A stretch of DNA of 32,710 nucleotides from Deltaproteobacteria bacterium (lineage in GTDB: Bacteria > Myxococcota > B64-G9). Location: assembly GCA_030591445.1 (NCBI GenBank), contig JAUVBB010000014.1:1-32710 (forward strand). The letters are read 5' to 3'. Below are positions 9,896-18,887 of this stretch, piece by piece; positions within the stretch are counted from its first letter, which is position 1; each line of letters begins with the position of its first letter. A model generated the notes under the pieces. The model did no database searches. It was not told the DNA's origin and saw only the letters and a program-made list of their open reading frames with translations. The position numbers and the translations under genes were made by a program.

Positions 9896-11476
9896 CTAAA
9901 AAATATATTCCAGTCCCGAATGACCGAGCAAAGCATAGGCGGGGGACCATTCGCCATCGAAATACACTAAGGCGGCCTGGATTTCTACCCCCAGGGACAG
10001 GGCCCAGGAGTCGTAGAGAGGCAAACGGAGGCTAAGGCCCGGGCTTAAAAACGGGCCCAGGGTCTCGCTGTAAGCCCTGGTGTCCACGTCGAAAATATTT
10101 TGAATCCGCTCTTCGTCGAGCCGGCGCCGGTTCTCATCTATGTAGAGCCCGCCCATGCTCACGGAAAAGGTCAAACGGGCCGGCCCCAAAAATAGGGCAT
10201 AGCCCAAGCCAAGGCCCAAGCGTGTTTCCAAATGCCGGGTGTGCCAATAATCGCCGTCGGAGTCGGTCTGGGTCACTGACAAGTGGGCCAGCAACAACAA
10301 GGGCGCGTCCGAGAAACTATGCTCTACATTCAGCATGCCACCGTAAGCAAAACCGCTTTGCAGAACGGACGGGGTGCCTACCCGCCCAGCGCTGCCAAAG
10401 GCCCAGGAAGATGGGTTGAGGCTTCTGCCCTTGATCATGGCAACCGTGATGGGCTGTTGGGCAAGCATATCTTCACTGATTTTGACCAGCCCACCCCATT
10501 CTAGGGCAACTTCACCTGCATAGATCCGACCCTCGTGCCGCAACTGAATGCGATAGCGGCCGGCCGGAACAGCGATTTTTCGGGTTTCGGCGACGGGCTT
10601 GCGTACTTCCGCCAAGACGTGGCCGTTGCGATCATCGACCACCAGGAAATCTCCGCCCAGGCCCTCGGGCAACTCCAGGGTTGAGGCCGAACGCTTGAGC
10701 TCGGACAAGACGATCTCGCCCTCGCCCTCTAGCGTCATCTCAATGGCCGGATGCTGAACGGCCGCGGTTTCCCCGTGGGAAGAGGTCAAGGTATGAAAAT
10801 AGGCATATCGGTAAAGCTCGGCCAGAGTCACATTGCCGTCGTTGTCGGTGTCGGCCGCCCCGCGCAAACCGCTGAGCATATGATGAGAGAAAAACGAGCC
10901 ACGCAGCTCATCGGACTCTTGGGCAATTTCATCCAGGCCCGCGGAAGTGATTAGCACTCGCCCCAGCGGGCCGGTTTCGCGGGCCAGGCTGATGTCAAAG
11001 GCCGGACCATGCACGGCGCCCTTCCCACGCCCAGAGCGCAAACTGCCCGCCCGACAGGCATCGATGATGGTCACTATGGCATCGGCCGGGATGGCGTTGG
11101 CCAGGGAACGGAACTCGGACAAAGCAATACGTTCGGAGCCCAAATGAAGCGAATCGGCATCGCCGTGACCGGAATAGAAAATGAATAGTTCGGAACGATA
11201 GCCATGCCGCTTTGACTCTTCGACCTGGCCATGAAGCCGCGCCAAGGTAGATCGAAGCTCTTTGACCGAGGCGCCTTGCAGCAAAATGGACCGGCCTTTG
11301 GCCACGCCGCCCAACTCGGTCAGCAGATCACGCAAGCGCAAGGCATCTTGCTCGGCCCAGCGCAGAGCGCCGTCTTGCAGATCGCCAACGTTGTTGCCAA
11401 TGAGCAAGGCAAAGCGCGTGGCCGCCTGCGCGGGCAGAGCCGTAAGCAGAGCTGCCCATAACAGGAAAACTTTCAA
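9896..11476 (-). CDS. Caspase-like (C14) protease with C-terminal outer-membrane beta-barrel, copy 2
   Basis: A 526-residue paralogue of the protein at 5027-6748. The start is a TTG at 11476 that shares the four bases TTGA with the stop of the anti-sigma gene, and it begins a signal peptide (MKVFLLWAALLTALPAQA). The caspase domain (about residues 20-225) has H104 in FYSGHGD and C141 in IIDACRAG, plus a canonical EF-hand loop at 209-220 (D209, D211, D213, G214, E220). After a beta-rich linker (about 235-340) the C-terminal third has alternating amphipathic strands and ends in GLEYIF, a typical barrel end with terminal Phe. Its place directly after an ECF sigma and a DUF4384 anti-sigma suggests it is an output, and possibly an effector, of that sensor pair. 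DUF4384 domains are known elsewhere fused to or next to caspases. Confidence 0.87.
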   Translation of the reverse strand: MKVFLLWAALLTALPAQAATRFALLIGNNVGDLQDGALRWAEQDALRLRDLLTELGGVAKGRSILLQGASVKELRSTLARLHGQVEESKRHGYRSELFIFYSGHGDADSLHLGSERIALSEFRSLANAIPADAIVTIIDACRAGSLRSGRGKGAVHGPAFDISLARETGPLGRVLITSAGLDEIAQESDELRGSFFSHHMLSGLRGAADTDNDGNVTLAELYRYAYFHTLTSSHGETAAVQHPAIEMTLEGEGEIVLSELKRSASTLELPEGLGGDFLVVDDRNGHVLAEVRKPVAETRKIAVPAGRYRIQLRHEGRIYAGEVALEWGGLVKISEDMLAQQPITVAMIKGRSLNPSSWAFGSAGRVGTPSVLQSGFAYGGMLNVEHSFSDAPLLLLAHLSVTQTDSDGDYWHTRHLETRLGLGLGYALFLGPARLTFSVSMGGLYIDENRRRLDEERIQNIFDVDTRAYSETLGPFLSPGLSLRLPLYDSWALSLGVEIQAALVYFDGEWSPAYALLGHSGLEYIF

Positions 11477-12189
11477 GGCGAGGCCTCTTTAAAGATACGA
11501 ATGACCGTGGCCGCGGCATCGATGGGCTCAGCCGAAGCCATTTGACTGATAAGGACAGATGCTTCGACCGGTCGCGGCGTGAGTATCACGTACCAATCCT
11601 CCGGCTCCAACTCACCGTCTAACACCAAGCTGTCCGGAACCGTGTAATTGCCAGCCGTGGTGGGCAAACCATCATAAAATATATCCATCCTACCACCCGC
11701 GCTCCGGCCCAAAACGGTGAGAAAACCCCGGGCCGGTGATTCTACGCTCAATCGTACTCGATCTCCCTGTCGGAGTAAAACCCCCTCGCGATACATGAAA
11801 ATTCGATCCTGCCGCAGTACCGCCAGGCTGATCTTTAGCGAACCCATGGCCCGGATACTCGGCGCATTGATATCATTCGTAGCCGGCCGCTCGATGGGAA
11901 CCCAAAGCAACATAATCACGGCAGCCAGCGCTACCGCCGCCCCGGCCATGGCCACCGAAAAATGCCACCGGAGAGGACGCGTTGGCTCGGCTAGCACCAG
12001 CCTTGGCTGGCGAAGATAGAAATCTGCTTTTTGCTGGCGTCTTTGCTGAATATAGTCGGCCAGTTTCGTAGACTCTTTAATGATGTGCTCTATCCGATCG
12101 TGTTCGGCCGGCTCCAAGTCGTCGCACAGGTATCGTTCGATTTCCAAATCAGCCAGGGGCTCAAAGCGCCGATTTACCTTCGCCAGCAT
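11473..12189 (-). CDS. Membrane anti-sigma factor with periplasmic DUF4384-like domain, lacking a zinc site
   Basis: 238 residues. The ATG at 12189 overlaps the sigma stop by one base (TAATG), with AGGAG just upstream. Residues about 10-60 resemble a short helical anti-sigma domain, but the HxxxCxxC zinc motif seen in the second pair (19522-20283) is absent. One membrane helix spans about 77-98. The C-terminal 120 residues (GDRVRLSVESPARGFLTVL and onward) match the DUF4384 pattern and would face the periplasm. The expected role is to hold the ECF sigma at the inner membrane until a periplasmic signal releases it. The 3' end overlaps the caspase start by four bases, so translation of sigma, anti-sigma and caspase is probably coupled. 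The anti-sigma role is inferred from position and topology. Confidence 0.75.
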   Translation of the reverse strand: MLAKVNRRFEPLADLEIERYLCDDLEPAEHDRIEHIIKESTKLADYIQQRRQQKADFYLRQPRLVLAEPTRPLRWHFSVAMAGAAVALAAVIMLLWVPIERPATNDINAPSIRAMGSLKISLAVLRQDRIFMYREGVLLRQGDRVRLSVESPARGFLTVLGRSAGGRMDIFYDGLPTTAGNYTVPDSLVLDGELEPEDWYVILTPRPVEASVLISQMASAEPIDAAATVIRIFKEASP

Positions 12190-12671
12190 TATATTCTCCT
12201 CGCTATCTTGCGGGCGGTGCGGAAAAACTTTTCCAACTTGCGTCTGACGGTTTTTTCGTTAATCCCAAGTAGTTGGGCAATCTGCTGATGCTCCAACTCA
12301 TCGAAAAATCGGTGGACCACGATTTGGCGGACATCTTTGGAGGCGCGGGAAAGCAGTTTCGCCACCAAATCTTGGCGCTGAAATACCGCTTCGGAACCTT
12401 CTCGTTCATTGGCAACAAAGGTTTCGATCTGATCCCCCACCTCGAACTCGACTTTACGCATGGCATCGAAACAGCAACGATCACTGATGGTAAATAACCA
12501 GGACATAGGCGATGCGTCACCTCGAAAGGTGTTGCGGTAGCGATGGGCACGCAGGAAGACCTCCTGGACCATGTCCTTGGCCTGGGCCTCGTTGCGCATA
12601 AATCGCAAGCAGCGTCTGAAAACTGACTCACCATAATTCCGATACCAAACCTCAATGTCTACGTCTACCAA
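12189..12671 (-). CDS. ECF-type RNA polymerase sigma factor, copy 1
   Basis: About 160 residues with the two-domain ECF layout. Region 2 contains DMVQEVFLRAHRYRNTFRG and the following SWLFTISDRC; region 4 is a helix-turn-helix (LEHQQIAQLLGINEKTVRRKLEKFFRTA). No ATG is available near the N-terminus. The TTG at 12671 (GAGG six bases upstream) is preferred; a TTG at 12683 is the alternative. The promoter just upstream puts transcription start near 12681, which fits 12671 with a very short leader. It is the first gene of a five-gene operon and probably activates its own promoter and the divergent one. The nearest relative in the window is the sigma at 18888-19391. Confidence 0.9.
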   Translation of the reverse strand: MVDVDIEVWYRNYGESVFRRCLRFMRNEAQAKDMVQEVFLRAHRYRNTFRGDASPMSWLFTISDRCCFDAMRKVEFEVGDQIETFVANEREGSEAVFQRQDLVAKLLSRASKDVRQIVVHRFFDELEHQQIAQLLGINEKTVRRKLEKFFRTARKIARRI

Positions 12672-12687
12672 TGCAGACCTCAATCGA

Positions 12688-12720
12688 ATAGACCCCCCTG
12701 GGCGGCCTCAACGGACATTT
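12688..12720 (-). promoter_or_regulatory. ECF-type autoregulatory promoter of the sigma/caspase operon
   Basis: The minus strand reads AAATGTCCGTT (12720-12710), 16 bases, then GTCTAT (12693-12688). The plus-strand copy at 12781-12813 has the same 11-base block, the same spacer length and GTCTAA. The spacers themselves are unrelated, so only the contact blocks are conserved, as expected of a promoter pair read by one sigma factor. The GTC at -10 fits ECF promoters in general, while the -35 block differs from the common GGAAC. Confidence 0.7.
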
Positions 12721-12780
12721 ATTTATCAGAAACCACCTGTTCTGCATAGGAAATGAGAAAAATCAGGGAAAATCACAAAA

Positions 12781-12813
12781 AAATGTCCGTTTCCCCACAA
12801 CAGCGCAGTCTAA
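12781..12813 (+). promoter_or_regulatory. ECF-type promoter of the divergent barrel/giant protease operon
   Basis: AAATGTCCGTT (12781-12791), 16 bases, then GTCTAA (12808-12813), mirroring the promoter on the other strand. The ten-base blocks ACGGACATTT (12711-12720) and AAATGTCCGT (12781-12790) form a perfect inverted pair with a 60-base A/T-rich centre. Transcription should begin near 12819, leaving a leader of about 78 bases before the ATG at 12897. Confidence 0.7.
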
Positions 12814-12818
12814 CCTAC

Positions 12819-12884
12819 ATGATGATTGCCCCTTCCCAAAAATCTTCATCAATGCTAGGGTCCGCCTCGATTGAACCAAAGTAA
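12819..12884 (+). CDS. Possible 21-codon leader ORF
   Basis: An ATG-ATG pair lies at 12819-12824, six bases after the proposed -10 block, so the transcript could begin at or next to it. The frame runs 21 codons and its TAA (12882-12884) overlaps the AAGGAG ribosome site of the barrel gene. No ribosome site precedes it. It may be a leader peptide tuning translation of the barrel gene, or chance. Confidence 0.2.
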   Translation: MMIAPSQKSSSMLGSASIEPK

Positions 12885-12896
12885 GGAGCGGTAAGT

Positions 12897-13979
12897 ATGA
12901 GTAGTACATCTAACCCCAGGAAGTTTGGCAGACGCCGATCACTATGTGCGGCGCCAAAATGGTTACCGATTCTGGCACTGGTCTTGATGACTTCGGTCAT
13001 TCCCAGCACAGGTGCCGCAACTGAGGTAGAAGAGGAGGTCCGCGCCGAGAGCGAAACCAGCCTGGCCAAGGCGCCGTGGCGAAGATCGGTTTTCGTCTAT
13101 CGCAATGCGATGTCGCTAAACAGCATCGACCCATCGGCTGAGTTGACCTATAACCCCTACTACTCCATGTCCTACAGCGCGCAGCCCTGGTGGTGGTTCG
13201 ACGACCATATCTTCGTTCGGGCCCGGCTGGATTTGTCCCAGGAACTGACCAACGCTGATGTGACCACCTACGAGAACGAGGCCTTGCTCGGCGATTTCTC
13301 GGTCGCAACGGGCTACGCCAACATCTACACCATCCCGGTGGCAGAGATTGTCTTAGGCGCCGATATCTTAGTGACGGCACCGACCAGCAAATCCTCGCTG
13401 GCCCGCACCAAAATTTTGGGCATCATGCCCGGCATCGGCATGAGACGCAGTTTCGACCTCCTCGGCGGGCTAAGCGTAGGTTATCGGGGGAGATTCGGCG
13501 CGACCCTGCACCAGCACACGACTTCCGAAAGAGAAACCCCGCTGGTTCCAGGTTGCATCGGCAGCAGCGAAGGCTGTGGCGCTTTTCTCAGCACGGGCGT
13601 GCGCAATTCCCAATATCAAATGAGTCATACCCTCAACGCCGGTTTGTCGATCTATGATTGGCTTGAGGTCGGGGCCTACTACAGCTTCATCGTCAGCTAC
13701 CTTTACGACATTGAAAAAGACGACCCCCGGATAAGCCATTTGGCCCAGGAGCCTCAAAACGTGCGTTATATGTCCATGTTTGAAGCCTCGGTCACGGTCA
13801 ATCCCTTGCCCTATTTGGGAGTCAGTTTGGGTCTAAGCACGGTAAGCCCGCAACTGGCCCCCGACTCGACCTACTACAATCCACTTTACAATCGGTACAC
13901 AACCGTTTTCTTAGACATGCAATTTAGCATTGAGGATTTGATTACGCAGTTCTCCGGTGACGAAGGAAAGGATGGTTAA
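12897..13979 (+). CDS. Putative outer-membrane beta-barrel protein
   Basis: 360 residues with AAGGAG eight bases before the ATG. A long N-terminal signal (basic RKFGRRR, hydrophobic LPILALVLMTSVIP, cleavage near GAA at about residue 41) is followed by a short acidic stretch and then alternating amphipathic strands rich in Tyr, Phe and Gly (for example YNPYYSMSYSAQPWWW, GLSVGYRGRFGATLH, WLEVGAYYSFIVSYLY, PYLGVSLGLSTVS). The last strand (TTVFLDMQFSI) is followed by a short charged tail rather than a terminal aromatic. It looks like a transmembrane barrel of about 12-14 strands. Only one base separates its stop from the giant metalloprotease start, so the two are co-transcribed. It may anchor, export or be processed by that protease; no specific family is recognised. 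Confidence 0.75.
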   Translation: MSSTSNPRKFGRRRSLCAAPKWLPILALVLMTSVIPSTGAATEVEEEVRAESETSLAKAPWRRSVFVYRNAMSLNSIDPSAELTYNPYYSMSYSAQPWWWFDDHIFVRARLDLSQELTNADVTTYENEALLGDFSVATGYANIYTIPVAEIVLGADILVTAPTSKSSLARTKILGIMPGIGMRRSFDLLGGLSVGYRGRFGATLHQHTTSERETPLVPGCIGSSEGCGAFLSTGVRNSQYQMSHTLNAGLSIYDWLEVGAYYSFIVSYLYDIEKDDPRISHLAQEPQNVRYMSMFEASVTVNPLPYLGVSLGLSTVSPQLAPDSTYYNPLYNRYTTVFLDMQFSIEDLITQFSGDEGKDG

Positions 13980-13980
13980 C

Positions 13981-16900
13981 ATGAATCGTAAGCTAACCGC
14001 GGTATTCACCAGTATTGGTATTTTGGCCACCATGGGAGTCGTGGGCCTGGCCGGTTGCGCCGGGGAACGCAATCCCATCGACCGGACCCAGCCCTATGCC
14101 CTGCAAAAATCACTGTTCGTAGGTTCGGATCTTCTCGATCCTATCGACAACCCCGAGTTCTACGCCCAAGGCACCTTGATTGACGTCGGCGGTTACGGCG
14201 CCTCCCAAGACGGTCTGTTTATCTCCACCTACACCCAATCGGTCTCGCGTCTTAAATGGCAAATCACCGAGGACTTGCTCCTGGGTCGCTTGGCCTATGA
14301 GCGCATCGAGAATGCCGATGGACACGGCGCCGGCCCGGCCACCAACGACGGAACCATTGTCGTGGCCTACCGCATCGAGAAGCACTTCGATATCGTGCGC
14401 AGCTATAACCCGACCACTGGTGAAGAGCTCAACGTCATCGAAGAAAACTCGGTCGATCGTCCTTGGTACGAACGCGGTTACATGCGGGTCGACTGGTCGA
14501 AGAACTTGAACGTCGATGCCTATGATTTCGACACCTTGGCCCTGCTTCAACCCTTCGGCGGTATTATTTACGAGCCGATGAACTTTGACATCACCAATCC
14601 CGAAGACCCCAACGCCCCGATATTCGACCTGGAAAACGGCTATTTTGACATTACCAACAAAGCCTTTGCCAAACCGAAGGACATCGACCTGAGCAGCTTC
14701 GGCTGGGGCATCGACTCCATTCCGGCCTGCTTTTTACCCAACGACTTCATGGGCGGCACCAACCCGGCCGGTACTTGCAACCCGGTAGAATTGACCATCC
14801 GTCAATCCTTCCGCCGCGTCGAAGACACTGACTACGAGCCCGTACATTGGGACGGTCTACGCTTCCAGGCCTACGGTGTTTTCACTGTCGACCGCTATGG
14901 TTATGCTTATAACTACGGCATGAGCGATGATCGTTGGTACCGCTTCGCCACCCGCTACAACATCTGGGAACGCAGCCACTATTATGACGATCCCATCAAC
15001 ATGCTCGGCCCGGTGGAGTGCAACACGCCCACCACCACCCCTTTCGGCTCCGAACCCACTCGCGACCTCGACCACAACGGCACCCATGACGAATGCGAAT
15101 CGGTAGGCCTGGGCTCCAAATGTGATCGTTTCAAACAACGCTGCACCCTTCCTTACGCCCAACGGCAAACCGTCACCACCCCCTGGTACTACAACAGTCA
15201 CAGCGATCCGCTCTACTTCGATGCCACCACCGACGCCACCCACGAGTGGGATGTGGCCCTGCGGATGGCGGCCCAATCGGCCCGCTACGCCGAGTGCAAC
15301 ATCACCGGCGGTGACAACTGCATCGGTCGTTTTATGGTCCATTATGGCCAACAAGAAGACAACCTCGACACCGTCATGTTGGCGCGTGAAATCGACGCCT
15401 GTCGGGCCGCCAACCGTGACAATCCAGCCCAATGCGCTACCATGGCCGATACCATCGGCGCCAAGCGCGGCCTGAGCCCCTCGGTTATCAACACCACCAA
15501 GTTGCCTGAAATGATCGTACTGTGCCACAGCCCGGTCGAAGCCAACGATCACCTGGCCTGCGGCAGCCCTCGCCTGCCCGCGAGTGTCTCCGCCGCCGAT
15601 TGTTTCTACGCCCGCCAGGAAGGTACCGACAAACAACTGCTGCAGACCTGCGACGAGGCCATCAACGTACGCCTGGGCGATCTGCGCTATCATCAAATCA
15701 ATGTCATCACCGAAGCATCCACCCCGCAACCTTGGGGCATCTACACCGACGCCGAGGACCCGCTGACCGGCGAGACCTTCTCTGCCTGCGTCAACGTATG
15801 GTCTTCGGTCACCGCGCGCGCCAGCCAGGGCGTCATTGACCAAGTTCGCTACATGCGCAAAGAGCTTTCCACCGCCGACATCACCGAGGGTCAAAATGTG
15901 CGTGATTGGTCACAGGCCGCCGAGACCGCCGGCCGTGACGGCGCCTTGCCGCGAATGAGCTTGGACCAGCTATCTCATAATCTGGCCAGTTTCTCCGGCG
16001 GCAGCCCCGAAGCCATTAGGAACTTTGATGTCAAGCAGTTCTCTCCGGGCCTGTCCAAGAAACTGCATGATTTCCAATACCGACTTTCGGGCGTATCGGC
16101 CTCCCTGCAATCGACCTCCACCATGGCCCCCATCTATGGCGCCCGGCGCAACGCCGCCATCGGCACCGAGTTTGAAGCCAAGTTGATGACCCCCATGGTC
16201 CAGGAAATGCAAGGCTTGACCGGACTGCCGCTGACCCATACCATCATGAACATCGCCTCCCCCCTACGGGGCGGCAATCCCTCGTTCCAACGCGATATCT
16301 ACAACTTGAACCAGGCCGCTTTGGCCGAACGCGGCACCTGCATCCTGCACCCCCGCGAAGCCACCGTGCCCCTGGCCATTACCGGCCTGGCCAACGTGCT
16401 CGAAGAAAAATTCGGCGCCTTCAACCCGGCTGATCCGCCTGCCGTACAAAACGAGCGGGCTGAAAACATGCGTCAATGGCTGGCCCGCCGCTTGCACATG
16501 ACCGTCATCGTGCACGAGATGGGTCACTCCATCGGCTTGCGCCACAACTTTGTTAGCTCCTCCGACGCCTGGGGTTATAGGCCGCAATACTGGCAGCTAC
16601 GTACCAAGAACGGCCAAGTGGCCACCGAGTGCAAAGAACTCTCCGCTACCGGCGAAGAGTGCATTGGCCCCCGTTATTTCGACCCGGTCACCCAGGAAGA
16701 ACAAGACAACATGATCTGGACCTGGATGCAGTCCTCGGTCATGGAATACCCGGGTGAAATCACCCAAGACATGCTGGGCCTCGGCGTCTGGGATTTCGCG
16801 GCCGCCCGCATGGTATACGGCGACGTGGTAGCAGTAGCCCAAGATCCCAAGTTCAAGGCCACTGCCGCCTTGGGCAAGTCCATGATCGAGAAAATGGACA

Positions 16901-18795
16901 ACTTCGGCGGTGTCATCGGCATGCGCCCCTCGATCAACGGCCAATTCTATCATTACGCTCAGTTGCACAACAGATTGGGCCTGATCAATAACTGCGAAGA
17001 AGTCGACCCCGCCGATTTCAAACCGGAAAACTGGAACCAAGAAAAAGACGGCGTTTGGTCGCCTCTGGTTGATGGCTTCCTGGTTCAGGTCGATGGCGTC
17101 TACACTCGCTGCAAAACACAGAAGGTCGACTATGTCCCCTGGGACACCTTGCGCATGCCCAACGAAGCAGAAGCACCGGGTTTCTACCGCGGTGGTCCCT
17201 CCGTCGATATCCTGGGCCGTACCCGCATGCCTTACGGCTTTGCCACTGATGGCTGGGCCGATCTGGGCAACTTGAGCGTCTATCGCCATGACAACGGCGC
17301 CGATGCTTACGAAATTTTCAACTTCATGATTACCCAAGAATCCGTGGGTCACATCTTCGATGCCTATCGACGGGGCCGACAGACCTTCAGCGTACGCGGT
17401 GCGGCCAACCGTTCCATGAGCCGTTACTACGGCAAGATGCGTGACGGCGCCAAAGGCCTGGGCCTGATGAAGAACGTTTATGAAGAATTCGCCCTCAACG
17501 AAGGCTTGGCTTTCACCACTCTGTGGCCGTCCATCTCGCGTATGTTCTTCACCGAAAACATCCTCGCTTCCGCCCAAGCCTTCGATCACTTCACCCGGGT
17601 TCTGTCTCGCCCCGAAGCCGGCGCGCACTTCTATCCCAGACACGACGATCAGGTGCTGGTCTCCGAAAACGATTTCACCGGCAACCCGCCCTCCGCGCTG
17701 GTCAACATTCCCAACGGCGCCACCGGCTATTTCGGCAACATGGCTTTCGGTGGTCGTTTGGTGGAAAACCAACTGGGCAGCGGCAACGGTGAATACGACC
17801 GCGATTACACGCTCAACTGCGGCTCCTATTACGACAAACTGAACATGGCCATGATCATGACCGAATCGGTGGACAACTTCATCAGCGATTCGCGTGATGA
17901 TTTCGTCGACCCCCGTTACCGGGCCGTATCCCTGGCCGATTTGTTCCCCGATGGTTATCGGCGCTGGCTGGCCAACAACCTGACTGGCGACGAGGCATTG
18001 AAGGGCGCCCGCGTTATTGCCGATGCCTCTGGAATGCCTTTGACCGAAGCCGCCGGCAGCTTCCCCACCGCCCCCATCGGCTGGACCACTTGGTGGGGAG
18101 ATGACGTGGAAGCATGCTTCCCCAACGACGGCACCACCATTTGCACCTCCTACACCGAACCGAACAGCGGCGCCTTCAACCCCAATGCCCCCGAGCACAC
18201 CGCCGTGCTGAATGCCCAGGTTGGCTGGGAACAGCAAAAGTTCCTCATCGCCTGGACCATGCTTTACTTGCCTGAGAACGAAAAAATGCATTGGATCGAC
18301 ATGATGCGTTTGTGGGAACTGGGCTTGGACTCCAATCCCGAGTTCGCTAATCGCATCGAGTTCCACAATCCGACCGGCAAGATTTACGTGGCCAAGACCT
18401 ATGGCAAAGAGACCATCTTCGGCAAGACCGTGCAAAAGGGCATCTCCGCCCGGGTCCTGGAATATGCCAACGAGTTGCTGGCCCTGGCCTATGAGACCAC
18501 CGATGGTCCCGATCTTGACGGCGACGGCAACCCTGACTGGTACGAGCCGGTTTATTCGGCCACCACCGGCGAACCCCTGATCAAATACGACGACACCATC
18601 GACAACGTCAACGAGTTCGGAAGTCTCGTACCCGGTGGCCTACCTGGCTGTGATGAGAACGACAACTACGACTGTACCTGCAACCACAACCGGGCCTGCA
18701 TGGAACTGAGCCGCTACGTCTCGATACCGGCCTTCATGCGCGAAGCTCTGTCCGCCTTCCAGTTCGGCACTCCTGACCAGCGTGGTATTTACTAA
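13981..18795 (+). CDS. Very large metzincin-type zinc metalloprotease lipoprotein (1604 residues)
   Basis: The ATG at 13981 is chosen because it begins a lipoprotein signal (lipobox LAGC, Cys26); AAGG lies about nine bases upstream. The zinc site is H845-E846-M-G-H849-S-I-G-L-R-H855 then NF, with a Met-turn near M921 (SSVMEYPG), and the domain resembles the zinc-dependent metalloproteases of the DUF5117/DUF4953 group. The first 800 residues are a long uncharacterised extracytoplasmic region with several paired cysteines. A DLDGDGNPDWYEP stretch near residue 1515 resembles a calcium-binding thrombospondin type 3/dockerin loop. The C-terminus carries a Cys cluster (CDENDNYDCTCNHNRAC). It is predicted to sit lipid-anchored at the envelope facing the periplasm or exterior. 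It is the second gene of the divergent ECF-controlled operon and is followed by a strong terminator. Confidence 0.9.
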   Translation: MNRKLTAVFTSIGILATMGVVGLAGCAGERNPIDRTQPYALQKSLFVGSDLLDPIDNPEFYAQGTLIDVGGYGASQDGLFISTYTQSVSRLKWQITEDLLLGRLAYERIENADGHGAGPATNDGTIVVAYRIEKHFDIVRSYNPTTGEELNVIEENSVDRPWYERGYMRVDWSKNLNVDAYDFDTLALLQPFGGIIYEPMNFDITNPEDPNAPIFDLENGYFDITNKAFAKPKDIDLSSFGWGIDSIPACFLPNDFMGGTNPAGTCNPVELTIRQSFRRVEDTDYEPVHWDGLRFQAYGVFTVDRYGYAYNYGMSDDRWYRFATRYNIWERSHYYDDPINMLGPVECNTPTTTPFGSEPTRDLDHNGTHDECESVGLGSKCDRFKQRCTLPYAQRQTVTTPWYYNSHSDPLYFDATTDATHEWDVALRMAAQSARYAECNITGGDNCIGRFMVHYGQQEDNLDTVMLAREIDACRAANRDNPAQCATMADTIGAKRGLSPSVINTTKLPEMIVLCHSPVEANDHLACGSPRLPASVSAADCFYARQEGTDKQLLQTCDEAINVRLGDLRYHQINVITEASTPQPWGIYTDAEDPLTGETFSACVNVWSSVTARASQGVIDQVRYMRKELSTADITEGQNVRDWSQAAETAGRDGALPRMSLDQLSHNLASFSGGSPEAIRNFDVKQFSPGLSKKLHDFQYRLSGVSASLQSTSTMAPIYGARRNAAIGTEFEAKLMTPMVQEMQGLTGLPLTHTIMNIASPLRGGNPSFQRDIYNLNQAALAERGTCILHPREATVPLAITGLANVLEEKFGAFNPADPPAVQNERAENMRQWLARRLHMTVIVHEMGHSIGLRHNFVSSSDAWGYRPQYWQLRTKNGQVATECKELSATGEECIGPRYFDPVTQEEQDNMIWTWMQSSVMEYPGEITQDMLGLGVWDFAAARMVYGDVVAVAQDPKFKATAALGKSMIEKMDNFGGVIGMRPSINGQFYHYAQLHNRLGLINNCEEVDPADFKPENWNQEKDGVWSPLVDGFLVQVDGVYTRCKTQKVDYVPWDTLRMPNEAEAPGFYRGGPSVDILGRTRMPYGFATDGWADLGNLSVYRHDNGADAYEIFNFMITQESVGHIFDAYRRGRQTFSVRGAANRSMSRYYGKMRDGAKGLGLMKNVYEEFALNEGLAFTTLWPSISRMFFTENILASAQAFDHFTRVLSRPEAGAHFYPRHDDQVLVSENDFTGNPPSALVNIPNGATGYFGNMAFGGRLVENQLGSGNGEYDRDYTLNCGSYYDKLNMAMIMTESVDNFISDSRDDFVDPRYRAVSLADLFPDGYRRWLANNLTGDEALKGARVIADASGMPLTEAAGSFPTAPIGWTTWWGDDVEACFPNDGTTICTSYTEPNSGAFNPNAPEHTAVLNAQVGWEQQKFLIAWTMLYLPENEKMHWIDMMRLWELGLDSNPEFANRIEFHNPTGKIYVAKTYGKETIFGKTVQKGISARVLEYANELLALAYETTDGPDLDGDGNPDWYEPVYSATTGEPLIKYDDTIDNVNEFGSLVPGGLPGCDENDNYDCTCNHNRACMELSRYVSIPAFMREALSAFQFGTPDQRGIY

Positions 18796-18814
18796 GCAAG
18801 CTCACTCTTAAACC

Positions 18815-18850
18815 AAACGGCCGTCCCCTGCGGGGGTCGGCCGTTTTTTT
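18815..18850 (+). terminator. Rho-independent terminator of the barrel/giant protease operon
   Basis: A G/C-rich hairpin (AAACGGCCG-T-CCCC, loop TGCG, GGGG-T-CGGCCGTTT) has a 13-base-pair stem broken by one T-T mismatch and runs straight into seven or more T residues. It starts 20 bases after the giant protease stop. Confidence 0.92.
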
Positions 18851-18887
18851 GTTTCTCGGCTTGTTGTCAAGCACCGAATGTTGCAAG

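Noticed and set aside
16597-18435. 612-codon open frame on the minus strand inside the giant metalloprotease gene
   Set aside because: The plus strand encodes a clear lipoprotein metzincin with intact motifs across this whole stretch. The minus frame is an antisense shadow with His/Gly/Val-rich composition and no domain.
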